NCBI RefSeq assembly: GCF_014196505.1
Contig: NZ_JACIDW010000007.1
Location: 113,915 to 177,914 of the forward strand
DNA: 64,000 nt
DNA from: Rhizobium metallidurans
GTDB taxonomy: Bacteria > Pseudomonadota > Alphaproteobacteria > Rhizobiales > Rhizobiaceae
Direction: 5' to 3'
The position numbers and the translations under genes were made by a program. This document shows positions 28,245-37,524 of this stretch, in pieces; positions within the stretch are counted from its first letter, which is position 1; each line of letters starts with the position of its first letter. The notes under the pieces are model-generated. The model had not been told where the DNA came from, did no database searches, and was given only the letters and a program-made list of their open reading frames with translations.

Positions 28245-29248
28245 AGCAAGACATACCCGACGTCAGCTTTATCATCGCCGCGTATAATGCGGCGGCGACG
28301 CTCGGAAAGGCGATCGACAGCGCGCTTGCCCAGCGCGGCGTCACGGTCGAGGTCATCGTTGCCGACGATTGTTCCGCCGACGAAACGAAGGCTATCGCCG
28401 AAAGCTATGCCGACCGCAACGTCCGGCTGATCGCGCTTGCCCGCAATGGCGGGCCGTCCGCGGCGCGCAACGCCGCAATCTCGGCCGCCACCGGCCGCTG
28501 GCTGGCGGTGCTCGATTCCGACGACACGGTCGATCCGGACCGGCTGCGCAGGATGATATCACGCGCCGAGAAGGCGGGCGCCGAAATCGCCGTCGACAAT
28601 CTCCGCGTGATCAGGGCCGACGGCACGCCGGCTGAAACCATGTTCGCCGAGGACGCGCTGGCGCGGATGCCGACGCTCACCCTCGCCGCCTTCATCCGTT
28701 CCAACGCGCTTTTTCAGACCACCCATAATTTCGGCTATCTGAAGCCGATCTTCCAGCGCGCCTTCATCGAAAGCCACGCGCTTCGCTTCGACGAAAGCCT
28801 GAAGATCGGCGAGGACTATCTCTATCTCGCCAGCGCCATGGCGCTCGGCGGCCGCTGCGTTTTCGAACCGCTGGCCGGTTACGACTACAACATTCGCGAA
28901 GGGTCGATCTCGCGTGTTCTTTCGCTTCACCACATCGACGCCATGATCGAAGGGGATAAGGCCTTCCTTCGCAATCACACGCTGGATGTGGAAGCAGCAG
29001 CGGCCCAGGAGTTCCGGGCAAAGAGCCTGCTTCGGGGAAGAGCCTTCCTCGTTCTCGTCCAGAATATCAAAGACCGGTCGATCCTTGGAACGATCAGAAC
29101 AGCCTGGGGCACCCCTTCCGCTGTCGGGCATCTCAGCATGCCCATCGCAGCACGGGCCAATCGCGTCATCGCGTCGCTCCGCAAACTGATTGGCCCGCAG
29201 GCCGACCTTACAGCCATCGATGGCACGACCCGTTCCCGCAAAGGATAG
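28241..29248 (+). CDS. exoO: ExoO glucosyltransferase (GT2)
   Basis: Family-2 glycosyltransferase of 335 residues with VSFIIAAYNAAATLGKAIDS, VIVADDCSADET, NGGPSAARNAAI and LDSDDTVDPDRL. It resembles the exoU product of this locus (same GFLKP/GYLKP and GEDY.LY segments), and its position after exoM fits ExoO, which adds the fifth sugar of the succinoglycan unit. It overlaps exoM by 4 bp (ATGA) and ends 4 bp before exoP. Confidence 0.88.
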   Translation: MKQDIPDVSFIIAAYNAAATLGKAIDSALAQRGVTVEVIVADDCSADETKAIAESYADRNVRLIALARNGGPSAARNAAISAATGRWLAVLDSDDTVDPDRLRRMISRAEKAGAEIAVDNLRVIRADGTPAETMFAEDALARMPTLTLAAFIRSNALFQTTHNFGYLKPIFQRAFIESHALRFDESLKIGEDYLYLASAMALGGRCVFEPLAGYDYNIREGSISRVLSLHHIDAMIEGDKAFLRNHTLDVEAAAAQEFRAKSLLRGRAFLVLVQNIKDRSILGTIRTAWGTPSAVGHLSMPIAARANRVIASLRKLIGPQADLTAIDGTTRSRKG

Positions 29249-29252
29249 AGCC

Positions 29253-31610
29253 ATGAACCAACGGAACCTCACCTTGCACAGCTCTCTGCCAAAAGCGCCC
29301 GAAGACTCCGATTCCTTCATCGACATCGATCGCCTGATCGCGATCCTGATGCGCCGTATCGGCTCGATCGCGCTCTGCGTCGGAGTGACGGTGACGCTGG
29401 CGGTGATCTATCTTCTATTCTCCACATCGCAATATACGTCAATGACGCAGATCCTGCTGGATGACAGCATGACCAGGTACGCGCAGGACGCCACCCCGGT
29501 GGCGAACTCGCAGCAGGTGGACATGCAGATCGCCAGCGCCGTCGAGATCCTGAAGTCCAACCAGCTGGCGCTGCGCGTCGTCGATGCCGAGAACCTGCAG
29601 GACAACAGCACCATCCTCGATCCGCCCGCCTCCCCTGTTGGCCTGATCAAGTCGGGCATCAAGCTGCTTGCCAGCGCCGTGCTTCCCGGCAGCCCTCCGG
29701 TCTCCGAAGACGATGCCCGCGCCGGTCGCCGCCAGAAGGCCGCGGCGCTCATCCAGCAGGCGCTCACGGTGTCTCGCGTCAACCGAAGCGCGGTTCTCGC
29801 CGTCTCGTTCCGCTCGACGGACAAGCTGCTCGCCGCGCGCATCACCAAGGCCTATGCCACCGCCTATCTCAGCGACCAGCTGAACGCCAATTTCGACGCG
29901 ACCGAAAGCGCCTCCGTCTGGCTGCAGCAGCGCCTGACCGATCTGCGGGAACGTTCGCAGCAGGCAGCGCTCGAAGCCGCGAATTTCAAGGCGAAGAATG
30001 GCCTGACCTCCGCCAATGGCGAGCTCATGTCCGAGCAGCAGCTGGCCGATCTCACCAAGCAGCTGATCGTCGCCCAGTCGGACGCGGCCAGCACCTCGGC
30101 GCGCTACAACCAGTTCAAGCAGATCATCGACCTCGGCCCCGAGGGAGCGGTCAACAACGCGGCCATCTCCTCCGGTCAGGCCAACAATTCCGTCATCCAG
30201 GACACGCGCACGCGCTACATCAATGTCAGCAAGCGCGAGCAGGAAGTCACGACGAATTTCGGCGCCGATCATCCGCAGGCCGTGGCGCTGCGCGCGGAAA
30301 AGGAAGACCTGACCCGCCAGATCTTTCAGGAGCTGCAGCAGCTGGCTTCGAATGCCCGCAACGAATACGAGGTCGCCCGCTCGCGCGAGGCATCGCTGCG
30401 CAAGAACATCGACAACCTGACCGGCAAGAACTCGGAGGCCGACAAGTCCATCGTTCAGCTGAACGACCTGGAACAGCGCGCCACCGCGCTGAAGACGCTC
30501 TACGAATCCTACCTCGGCAAGTATGAGGAGGCGGCGCAGCAGCAGTCCTTCCCGATCGCCAAGGCACGCGTCATCTCCGAAGCCGGCGTCCCGGTATCGC
30601 CGTCCAGCCCGAAGCGGACGATGACGCTCGGCCTTGCGATCGTTCTCGGTCTGATGGCCGGCGGCGGCCTGGTCGTGTTCCAGGAATTCCGCGAACGCTT
30701 CTTCCGCGTCGAAAGCGATGTCCGCACCATCCTCGGCCTGAAATTCCTGGGCTACCTTCCGCTGGTCGGCAAGCCGCCGCGCGAAAGGAAGATCTTCCGA
30801 AACCCGAGCCAGCTCGCGCCCGAGCCCGGCGATCCGGTCAACGACGACGGCGCGACCTTCGAGCGCATCATGCGTGTCGTTCTGGAAGCGCCGCGCTCGG
30901 TCTTCGCCGAGACGCTCCGCAATGCCAAGCTTGCCAGCGACGTCATGTTCCAGGGTCGCTCCGACCGCGTCATCGGCGTCGTCTCGGCGATGCCGGGCGA
31001 AGGCAAGTCGACGACAGCCGCCAATTTCGCGGCGCTCCTGGCTTCAAGCGGCAAGCGCACGCTCCTCATCGACGCCGACCTTCGCAATCCGGGCCTCACC
31101 CGCATGCTGAAGTCGCCGCCGCAGCACGGCCTCGTCGAAGCCGTTCTCGGCGAGATCCCGTGGGCCGGCGCCGTGAAGGTCGATCCGACCACGAAGCTCG
31201 CGATCCTGCCCGTCATCTCCAACGACAACCTGATGCACACCAGCGAATTGCTGGCATCGCAGGGCATGTTCAATCTGATGGAAAACGCCCGCAAGATGTT
31301 CGATTACATCGTCGTCGACCTTGCGCCGCTCGGCCCCGTCATCGACGCCAAGGCCTTCGCGCCGCAGGTCGATGGCTTCCTGTTCGTCACCGAATGGGGT
31401 GAGACGCCCACCAACCTGGTGCGCGATGTCCTCAACGCCGAGCCGCAGATCAAGTCGAAGATCCTTGGTGTGATCCTCAACAAGACCGACATGGCCGAAC
31501 TCGGCAAGTTCACCAACTTCGGCGGCACCGAGCGTTACCGCCACAAGTATACGAGCTACTACACCGAAGAGACGCCGAAGATGCGCGAAACCGCCGAAGC
31601 GGACGCCTGA
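29253..31610 (+). CDS. exoP: ExoP EPS chain-length/tyrosine autokinase (Wzc type)
   Basis: Inner-membrane co-polymerase of 785 residues. An N-terminal Wzz domain has membrane helices near residues 38-56 and 456-476 and a periplasmic coiled coil between. The cytosolic BY-kinase domain has Walker A PGEGKSTT (581-588), Walker A' LLIDADLR (604-611) and Walker B VVDLAP near 687-692. The tail has tyrosines 762, 766, 769 and 770 for autophosphorylation. ATG 29253 has AAGGA 7 nt upstream. ExoP governs polymerisation and export with ExoQ and ExoF. It ends the exoH-K-LA-M-O-P run; exoN, usually next to exoP/exoO in Ensifer, is absent here. Confidence 0.93.
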   Translation: MNQRNLTLHSSLPKAPEDSDSFIDIDRLIAILMRRIGSIALCVGVTVTLAVIYLLFSTSQYTSMTQILLDDSMTRYAQDATPVANSQQVDMQIASAVEILKSNQLALRVVDAENLQDNSTILDPPASPVGLIKSGIKLLASAVLPGSPPVSEDDARAGRRQKAAALIQQALTVSRVNRSAVLAVSFRSTDKLLAARITKAYATAYLSDQLNANFDATESASVWLQQRLTDLRERSQQAALEAANFKAKNGLTSANGELMSEQQLADLTKQLIVAQSDAASTSARYNQFKQIIDLGPEGAVNNAAISSGQANNSVIQDTRTRYINVSKREQEVTTNFGADHPQAVALRAEKEDLTRQIFQELQQLASNARNEYEVARSREASLRKNIDNLTGKNSEADKSIVQLNDLEQRATALKTLYESYLGKYEEAAQQQSFPIAKARVISEAGVPVSPSSPKRTMTLGLAIVLGLMAGGGLVVFQEFRERFFRVESDVRTILGLKFLGYLPLVGKPPRERKIFRNPSQLAPEPGDPVNDDGATFERIMRVVLEAPRSVFAETLRNAKLASDVMFQGRSDRVIGVVSAMPGEGKSTTAANFAALLASSGKRTLLIDADLRNPGLTRMLKSPPQHGLVEAVLGEIPWAGAVKVDPTTKLAILPVISNDNLMHTSELLASQGMFNLMENARKMFDYIVVDLAPLGPVIDAKAFAPQVDGFLFVTEWGETPTNLVRDVLNAEPQIKSKILGVILNKTDMAELGKFTNFGGTERYRHKYTSYYTEETPKMRETAEADA

Positions 31611-31630
31611 TCAAGCGAAACCACGCCTGA

Positions 31631-32368
31631 TCAGGTTGAGAACAGGCGCACCTCGCCCTGCCACAACCGCGCGACAGTCAACCTGTCGCTGCGGAAGGCG
31701 CCGGTGTCGAGGTTGAGCCGCATCTCCTGCACGTCGGGCTGATCGACCGGCGTGTGCCCGTGAACGACCAGCTTCGGCAGCGGCAGATCGCTTTCGAAAA
31801 AGCGGTGCCGGATGAAGACGAGATCGTCGTCCTGCTGATTGTCGATCGACCGCGCCGGATCGATGCCGGCATGCACGAACAGCACCGCCGGCGTGTCGAG
31901 CAGGATCGGCAGCGAGCGCAGGAACTCGATATGCGCCTTCGGCAGCGAATCGCGGATGAACGCATCGCGCTTCGAAGCCGTGCGAAACAATCCGGGCATC
32001 TGGTTGGGGTCGATGCCGTAGGAGTGCAAGAGAGCGTCCGCGCCGGTCATCATCCAGCTGTCGTAGGACATCTTGCCGTCGATATAATCGAGCATCATCA
32101 TTTCATGATTGCCCGTCAGGCTGATGCGATCGAAACCATCGGGTACCGGCTGCATCAGGTGCGAAATCACCTGCGCCGACGCCGGCCCGCGATCGATATA
32201 GTCACCGAGCGTGATGATCAGCTTGCGTCCCGGCAGGCGCGACGCATCCTCGAAGATCGCCTGCTCGGCCTGTCGCAGAAGATCGAGCCTGCCGTGAATG
32301 TCCCCAATCGCGTAGATCGGCATGTCGCCGGGATCGAGCTGGAGCCGTGTGCGAGGGTTCGACGGCAT
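31631..32368 (-). CDS. Metallophosphoesterase (PPP-type Ser/Thr phosphatase-like)
   Basis: A 245-residue calcineurin-like phosphoesterase with the full PPP signature: YAIGDIHGRLD (GDxHG), TLGDYIDRGPAS (GDxxDRG) and LTGNHEMM (GNHE), plus downstream metal histidines (FVHAGID and VVHGHTP). Such proteins act as protein phosphatases or as nucleotide/diadenosine polyphosphate hydrolases. I prefer ATG 32368, which has GAGG upstream, over ATGs at 32380 and 32395. It converges on exoP with only 20 bp between stops, so it is not part of the exo operon, though an effect on ExoP tyrosine phosphorylation is conceivable. Confidence 0.9.
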   Translation of the reverse strand: MPSNPRTRLQLDPGDMPIYAIGDIHGRLDLLRQAEQAIFEDASRLPGRKLIITLGDYIDRGPASAQVISHLMQPVPDGFDRISLTGNHEMMMLDYIDGKMSYDSWMMTGADALLHSYGIDPNQMPGLFRTASKRDAFIRDSLPKAHIEFLRSLPILLDTPAVLFVHAGIDPARSIDNQQDDDLVFIRHRFFESDLPLPKLVVHGHTPVDQPDVQEMRLNLDTGAFRSDRLTVARLWQGEVRLFST

Positions 32369-32627
32369 ATGTAACCTCATGCTGCATAATATCATGGGTC
32401 GCGGGGGTCGCGCCTTTCGTCAGGCAGCGGCGAACACGACCCAAGACAGCGCCCACGCGGGCAATGGACTGTCAGTAACACTCTTATTTCTTAAAAAACA
32501 CGCGCTATCTTCGCGCGGCTCCCCCGCCAAGGGCTCCCGATCACCATATAGTGAGCATCCTATGAATCGACAGGCCGGCATGGGACAGGTCTGACGGCCG
32601 AGATCATCGGAAATTCGCCGCCGTCCG

Positions 32628-33089
32628 TCAGGCGAGCGACATCGGCGCGGTCTCGTCGCTCTCGGTCCACTTGGCGCCGGAGGCGACGAACTGCTCGAGC
32701 GTCATGTTGTCGAGGATATCGGCGATCGCATCGCGCACGTTGGTCATCGACCGACGCACCTGACAGGTCTCCGGATCGGAGCAGTCGTCGCAGGCTTCGA
32801 ACGCGGTACGGCTGGCGCAGCGGATGGGCGCGAGCGGACCGTCGAGCGTGCGGATCACATGGCCGATCCTGATTTCCGATGCCGCGCGCGACAGCGAATA
32901 GCCACCACCCGGCCCCTTCTTCGATCGCAGGATACCGACATTGCGCAGTTCGAGGAGGATCGTGTCGAGGAACTTCTTCGGAATATTGTTGCGGGCCGCC
33001 ACATCGTTGATGAATGCGGTTTCGCCCGGTGCGAGCCGTGCGAGATCGACCAACGCCTTCAGGCCGTATTTTCCTTTTTTCGTTAGCAT
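32628..33089 (-). CDS. Rrf2-family regulator with four-cysteine cluster motif
   Basis: Winged-helix regulator of 153 residues. The N-terminal HTH (LTKKGKYGLKALVDLARL ... NNIPKKFLDTILLELRNVGIL, RSKKGPGGGY) is typical of Rrf2. Four cysteines (C91, C100, C103, C109) lie in the region where Rrf2 proteins such as IscR bind an Fe-S cluster, so redox, iron or sulfur sensing is possible. It differs from rhizobial RirA in sequence. No clear target lies beside it; two small genes follow upstream on the same strand. Confidence 0.9.
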   Translation of the reverse strand: MLTKKGKYGLKALVDLARLAPGETAFINDVAARNNIPKKFLDTILLELRNVGILRSKKGPGGGYSLSRAASEIRIGHVIRTLDGPLAPIRCASRTAFEACDDCSDPETCQVRRSMTNVRDAIADILDNMTLEQFVASGAKWTESDETAPMSLA

Positions 33090-33202
33090 TTCCGGCTACC
33101 TTCAGCTCCCACGTGATCCCCTATCCGGCAGGCAATAGCGCTGAATCCGTGAAGAGACAACAAATCACATCGTTTATAGAGTTTATATGGCGAGGTGTTG
33201 CC

Positions 33203-33460
33203 CTACGGCCCCTCGGAAGACGGCCGATCCACCGCCGGAGGCGAGGTCGCTGCATCTGGATTTGGGCCATCGCTTTTGAAAACGGCAAAAGCGAGGGCAA
33301 TCATCGCGACCACGAAGGCCGCCGCTCCGATCAGCGCCCAGACGGAGAGCCTGCGGCCCTCGCTCAGCATCCGCTCTTCCGTATCCTCCAAACGACCGGG
33401 CCGTTCGGCGGCCTGATCCATCAACGGTTTATTAGTCGGACGATCGTCGTGCTCTCGCAT
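33203..33460 (-). CDS. Small single-pass membrane protein
   Basis: An 85-residue protein with a charged N-terminal half, one membrane segment (VWALIGAAAFVVAMIALAF) and a Pro/Asp-rich tail. GGAGG lies 5 nt before ATG 33460; an in-frame GTG 6 nt earlier overlaps this site and is unlikely. Codon use is compatible with a real gene. Function unknown. It is probably transcribed together with the small gene at 33492-33701 just upstream. Confidence 0.65.
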   Translation of the reverse strand: MREHDDRPTNKPLMDQAAERPGRLEDTEERMLSEGRRLSVWALIGAAAFVVAMIALAFAVFKSDGPNPDAATSPPAVDRPSSEGP

Positions 33461-33491
33461 ATGCACCTCCCGGCAGGCGCCGCGCCGGTGT

Positions 33492-33701
33492 TCAGATCAG
33501 AGGGTCGCGGCCCTGCGCGATACTCCGGTTGAGTTCATCGGCGATATCGCGCGCATCTTCCCGGGAGAGCCCGACCAGATCGCGACCATCCGTCGCCGCC
33601 GGCAGCGAGGTCATCGAATCCACGACCGTCCACCGCCCCGAGGCCTCGCGGCGGATCTCGTAACGCAACGGTTCGTCAGGACCATCACACTCCACGAGCA
33701 C
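33492..33701 (-). CDS. Small hypothetical protein
   Basis: About 69 residues. It has a beta-strand-rich start (LVECDGPDEPLRYEIRREAS, GRWTVVDS) and a helical end (REDARDIADELNRSIAQG). No ATG is available; GGAGG in front of two GTG codons (33701 and 33695) suggests one of these as start, while a GTG at 33743 lacks a site. It lies 31 bp upstream of the small membrane protein gene. No family recognised. Confidence 0.55.
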   Translation of the reverse strand: MLVECDGPDEPLRYEIRREASGRWTVVDSMTSLPAATDGRDLVGLSREDARDIADELNRSIAQGRDPLI

Positions 33702-33773
33702 ATACCTCCGTAAGCTATGCTCTCTTATCTGTGCCACCGGCACGCTTAGGCAAGGATGCCGCGACCAACTCCG

Positions 33774-35825
33774 TCAGTCCGCGACATCAGGAACGTTGGC
33801 CTTCAACTCCTTGATCCAGACCCGCGCATTGCCATCCGACGGCGCGCGCCAGTCCCCGCGCGGCGAAAGCGAGCCGCCCGACGTGACCTTCGGCCCGTTC
33901 GGCGATGCCGAGCGCTTGAACTGGCTGATCGTGAAGAAACGGAAGAGAAACACTTCCATCCATTTCTTGATCACGGGAAGATCGAAGGCGCGGCGCTTGT
34001 CCCGCGGGAAATGCGGCGGCCAGACACCGGCCTCGGCATCCCTCCATGCGCAGTAGGCGAGGAAAGCCACCTTCGACGGGCGCAGCCCGAAACGGGTGGT
34101 GTAGAACAGCGCGAAGTCGTGCAGGTCGTAGGGACCGATCTTGTCTTCCGTACTTTGCATCACGCCGTTCTCGTCGGCGGGAACGAGTTCCGGCGAGATC
34201 AGCGTGCCCAGGATGCGTTCCAGCGTCGCCTTGGCATCGGCGTCGAAGTCGCCGGTGCGGATCACCCAGCGGATGAGGTGCTGGATCAGCGTCTTCGGAA
34301 CGGAAGCGTTGACATTATAATGGCTCATCTGGTCGCCGACCCCGTAGGTCGACCACCCCAGTCCGATTTCCGAGAGGTCGCCCGTGCCAAGCACCAGCGC
34401 GTTGCGCTGGTTGGCGGCGCGGAACAGGAAGTCGGTGCGCAGGCCCGCCTGCACGTTTTCGAAGGTCACGTCGTAGACCGGCTGCCCGCCGGAGAACGGA
34501 TGCTTGAGGTCGCGGAGTAATTGCAACGCCAGCGGCTTGATGTCGATCTCTTCCGCCGTCACCCCGATGCTGCGCATCAGCGCCCAGGCATTCGATTTTG
34601 TCTCGTCGCCGGTGGCAAAGCCCGGCATGGTGAAGCACAATATGTCGGAGCGCGGCCAGCCGAGCCTGTCATAGGCGCGCGCCGCCACCAGCAGCGCATG
34701 CGTCGAATCGAGCCCGCCCGAGATCCCCAGGCAAAGCCTCTTGATGCCCGTCGAACGCAGGCGCTTCATCAGGCCCTGCACCTGGATGTTGAAGGTTTCG
34801 TAGCAATCCTGGTCCAGCCGGCTCTCGTCGGCCGGAACAAACGGAAACCGCGCCACGTCCCGCTCGAGCCCGATATCGCCCCGAGGCGCCTGGAACTGGA
34901 AGCCGATCCTCCGGAACGCGCGGTCCGGCGTGAGATTGAGTGTCGCGGCATCGTTGAAGGTGCCGGTGCGCAGGCGCTCCAGCCGCAGCCGCTCGACATC
35001 GATATCGGCGACGCACATCTGCGACGTCATCGGGAAGCGCTCGGTCTCCGACAGCATCGAGCCGAGTTCGTAGATGCAGGCCTGTCCGTCCCAGGCCAGA
35101 TCGGTCGTCGATTCCCCCGGCCCGGCGGCGGAATAGATGTAGGCGGAAAAGCTGCGCGACGATTGCGCGGCGCAGAGCAGCTTGCGGGTCTCGGCCTTTC
35201 CAACGGTGATGTTGCTGGCCGACAGGTTGGTGAGGATGAGCGCGCCGGCTAGCGCGCCGAAATCGCTCGGCGCGGCGGGCGCCCAGAGGTCCTCGCAGAT
35301 CTCGATATGGAAGGTGAAATCCGCCCGGTCCTCGGCCGCGAAAATCATGTCGATGCCGAACGGCACGGTCTCGCCGGCAACCCGGATCGTCTGATCACGC
35401 ACGGTCCGCCCGGAGGCAAACCAGCGCTTCTCGTAGAATTCGCGATAATTCGGCAGATGCACCTTCGGCACGACGCCGAGGATGCGGCCGGCGTGAATGG
35501 CGACGGCGCAGTTATAAAGTCGCCCCTCATGCTGCAGCGGCGCCCCGATCAACAGAACCGGCGTGAGCGCGGCGCTCGCCGCCACGATCTCGGCGATCGA
35601 CGCATCCACCGCCTTCAGAAGCGCGTCCTGTCCGAGAAGGTCGTCGATCGCGTAGCCTGATATCCCGAGCTCCGGAAACACCATCAGTCCGACGCCGCGC
35701 GCGTGGCCCTGCCGCGCCATGTCGAGCGTCGCCTTCGAATTGAAATCGGGATCGCCGATCTCGCAAATCGGCGTGCAAGCCGCGACGCGGACAAATCCCT
35801 GATCATAGACCGAATAGAAATTCAC
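33774..35825 (-). CDS. nadE: Glutamine-hydrolysing NAD+ synthase
   Basis: Last step of NAD biosynthesis: deamido-NAD plus glutamine and ATP to NAD. The 683-residue protein has an N-terminal nitrilase-type amidase domain with the triad E52 (FPELG), K121 (VPKVHLPNY) and C177 (EICEDLW), and a C-terminal synthetase domain with the PP-loop SGGLDS at 369-374. Length and layout equal the long NadE form found in alphaproteobacteria and Mycobacterium. The start is GTG 35825 with GGAGG 5 nt upstream. It stands alone as a housekeeping gene. Confidence 0.96.
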   Translation of the reverse strand: MNFYSVYDQGFVRVAACTPICEIGDPDFNSKATLDMARQGHARGVGLMVFPELGISGYAIDDLLGQDALLKAVDASIAEIVAASAALTPVLLIGAPLQHEGRLYNCAVAIHAGRILGVVPKVHLPNYREFYEKRWFASGRTVRDQTIRVAGETVPFGIDMIFAAEDRADFTFHIEICEDLWAPAAPSDFGALAGALILTNLSASNITVGKAETRKLLCAAQSSRSFSAYIYSAAGPGESTTDLAWDGQACIYELGSMLSETERFPMTSQMCVADIDVERLRLERLRTGTFNDAATLNLTPDRAFRRIGFQFQAPRGDIGLERDVARFPFVPADESRLDQDCYETFNIQVQGLMKRLRSTGIKRLCLGISGGLDSTHALLVAARAYDRLGWPRSDILCFTMPGFATGDETKSNAWALMRSIGVTAEEIDIKPLALQLLRDLKHPFSGGQPVYDVTFENVQAGLRTDFLFRAANQRNALVLGTGDLSEIGLGWSTYGVGDQMSHYNVNASVPKTLIQHLIRWVIRTGDFDADAKATLERILGTLISPELVPADENGVMQSTEDKIGPYDLHDFALFYTTRFGLRPSKVAFLAYCAWRDAEAGVWPPHFPRDKRRAFDLPVIKKWMEVFLFRFFTISQFKRSASPNGPKVTSGGSLSPRGDWRAPSDGNARVWIKELKANVPDVAD

Positions 35826-36095
35826 GAATGCCTCCAGCAGCCAAGCGCTTCACGAAGACCAATACATCCAAATGCGGCGGCGCAAAACCGCATCTCTTTG
35901 CAAAGCTGACCCCTGTTGGCGTCATCTTTGCAAACCTGCGGCGTATGTCTCAACAGGAATTTCACCGAGGGTTGCATGGCCCGCGAATATATCGCTTACA
36001 TAGGCGAAAAATTACAAAACTGTCATAAAACTATGGGGGTCCGCCCCTATATCGGCCCCCGCGCGCCCTTCAGTTTCTCACCATCAGAGTTCCGA

Positions 36096-37184
36096 ATGCC
36101 AAACCTCGCCCCCGTCCACGCTGGACTGCTCCGGGAAACCATCCCCGGTGAGCGGCGCGTGGCGTTGACGCCCGAGGATGTCGGCAATCTCTCCACGCGC
36201 ATTGCGATCAGCTTCGAGCCCGGCTGCGGCACCGCGGCCGGTTACGAGGACGAAGCCTATGTCGCCTCGGGCGCGCGCCCGGCCAGCCGCGAGACGATCG
36301 CGCGCGAGTGCAATCTCTTCGTCGGCATCCGCAAGCCGCTCGACGCGCACGGCTTCGCCGGATCTCCGACCCTGATCTTCCTCGGCTCACCACTCGACGC
36401 CGGCGAACCGGCAGCCCGCGGCCTCATGCTCGACCTCGCGCGCCTTGAAGGCATCGCGGACGCCGGCTGCATGGACGTGGCGACCAGGCAGGCGACCATC
36501 TGCGGCCATGCCGCCGTTCTGGAAGGCGCCCGCCAACTCGGCGTCGGCCATCCGATGCTGGTGATGGATGGCGCCCGCGCACGCCCGATCAAGATGGCGA
36601 CGCTCGGCGCCGGCGCGGCCGCACTCCAGGCGATCGCCACCGCCAGACGCCTTGGCGCCCTCACCTATGTCTTCGGCTTCAACGACGGCGACCGCAGCCG
36701 GGCTGAAGCGCTGGGTGCGAAGTTCGTGATGATGGATCCGGCACTCAGCCGCCCAGGCGCCATGACGCCCGACGCGCTCCTCGGGGCCAGCCGCAAGCAG
36801 CTCGCCGGCCAGCTGCGTGAAATGCAGCTGATCATATCCAGCGTCGGCGGATCGACCGGACGCGCACCTGTTCTGATCGACGACGCCTCGCTCCCGCTCC
36901 TGGCATCCGGCACGGTCATCGTTGATCTCGAGGCCCCCGCCGGTGGCAATTGCGCGATGACAAGGGCAGACGAGATCGTCCTCCTTGCCGACATCAGCAT
37001 TATCGGAAAAACTACTTTAGCGAGCATCGATGCACGCCAGTCCAGCCGCGTGTTCAGCGAAGGCCTTCGCAAGCTGCTGGAGCGCCTGACGACATCGGAC
37101 GGCCGCCTGCTGCTTGACCTCAAAGACCCGGCAACCCATCGCCTGCTCGGCGAGCGAATCGCCGGTGCGAGCACCGAATCGTGA
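36096..37184 (+). CDS. Stand-alone AlaDH/PNT-family protein (transhydrogenase alpha-like)
   Basis: A 362-residue soluble protein of the alanine dehydrogenase/NAD(P) transhydrogenase alpha family. LLRETIPGERRVALTPEDV at the start is the family N-terminal signature; CMDV..RQATICGHAAV matches the central block, and LGAGAAALQAIATARRLGA is the Rossmann loop. It is divergent from standard PntA: the usual R-x-Q around the MD motif is altered and no membrane part or pntB gene is nearby. ATG 36096 begins the conserved region; the in-frame sequence upstream from 35916 has no family content. NAD(P) binding is likely, but the reaction is uncertain. Confidence 0.75.
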   Translation: MPNLAPVHAGLLRETIPGERRVALTPEDVGNLSTRIAISFEPGCGTAAGYEDEAYVASGARPASRETIARECNLFVGIRKPLDAHGFAGSPTLIFLGSPLDAGEPAARGLMLDLARLEGIADAGCMDVATRQATICGHAAVLEGARQLGVGHPMLVMDGARARPIKMATLGAGAAALQAIATARRLGALTYVFGFNDGDRSRAEALGAKFVMMDPALSRPGAMTPDALLGASRKQLAGQLREMQLIISSVGGSTGRAPVLIDDASLPLLASGTVIVDLEAPAGGNCAMTRADEIVLLADISIIGKTTLASIDARQSSRVFSEGLRKLLERLTTSDGRLLLDLKDPATHRLLGERIAGASTES

Positions 37185-37524
37185 CCGAAGGACAACCGTA
37201 ACTCGGCCGCTATATTGCATCGCAGCACGACAGGCGTGCATAAGCATTTATCCATATATATCTGAGATAGCTTGATTTTTGAGATCGGCTGGCTGATAGT
37301 CCTGTTGTCGCTGTCACAAAAGTTGCCATTCTGCAACACCGTCCTTTTGCATCGCAAATATGACGGATTATGACTGTATCTGTAATTGATACATTTAAGC
37401 CAAAATGTAATTTGCAGCCACGGAGACATCACGTCCCCGTGAGGGCTTGTTTGAAATTGGGGTAGGTAGGGCCGTTATCGGCAGCAGTGACCTGTGCCCA
37501 ATCCTAAATAGATTGGACTCAACT
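37185..37524. promoter_or_regulatory. Porin upstream region
   Basis: 340 bp, AT-rich in the middle (37240-37420), containing no supportable gene. A small hairpin CCAATC-ctaaata-GATTGG (37498-37516) sits just before the porin start codon, where it could affect translation initiation. A long leader is plausible for this highly expressed protein type, but no promoter could be assigned with certainty. Confidence 0.4.

Noticed and set aside
32628..33089. RirA iron regulator
   Set aside because: The protein is an Rrf2 member with four cysteines, but its sequence and cysteine spacing differ from rhizobial RirA.
35916..36095. 60-residue N-terminal extension of the transhydrogenase-like protein
   Set aside because: The extension has Cys/Arg-rich sequence without family likeness; the conserved family N-terminus begins just after ATG 36096.
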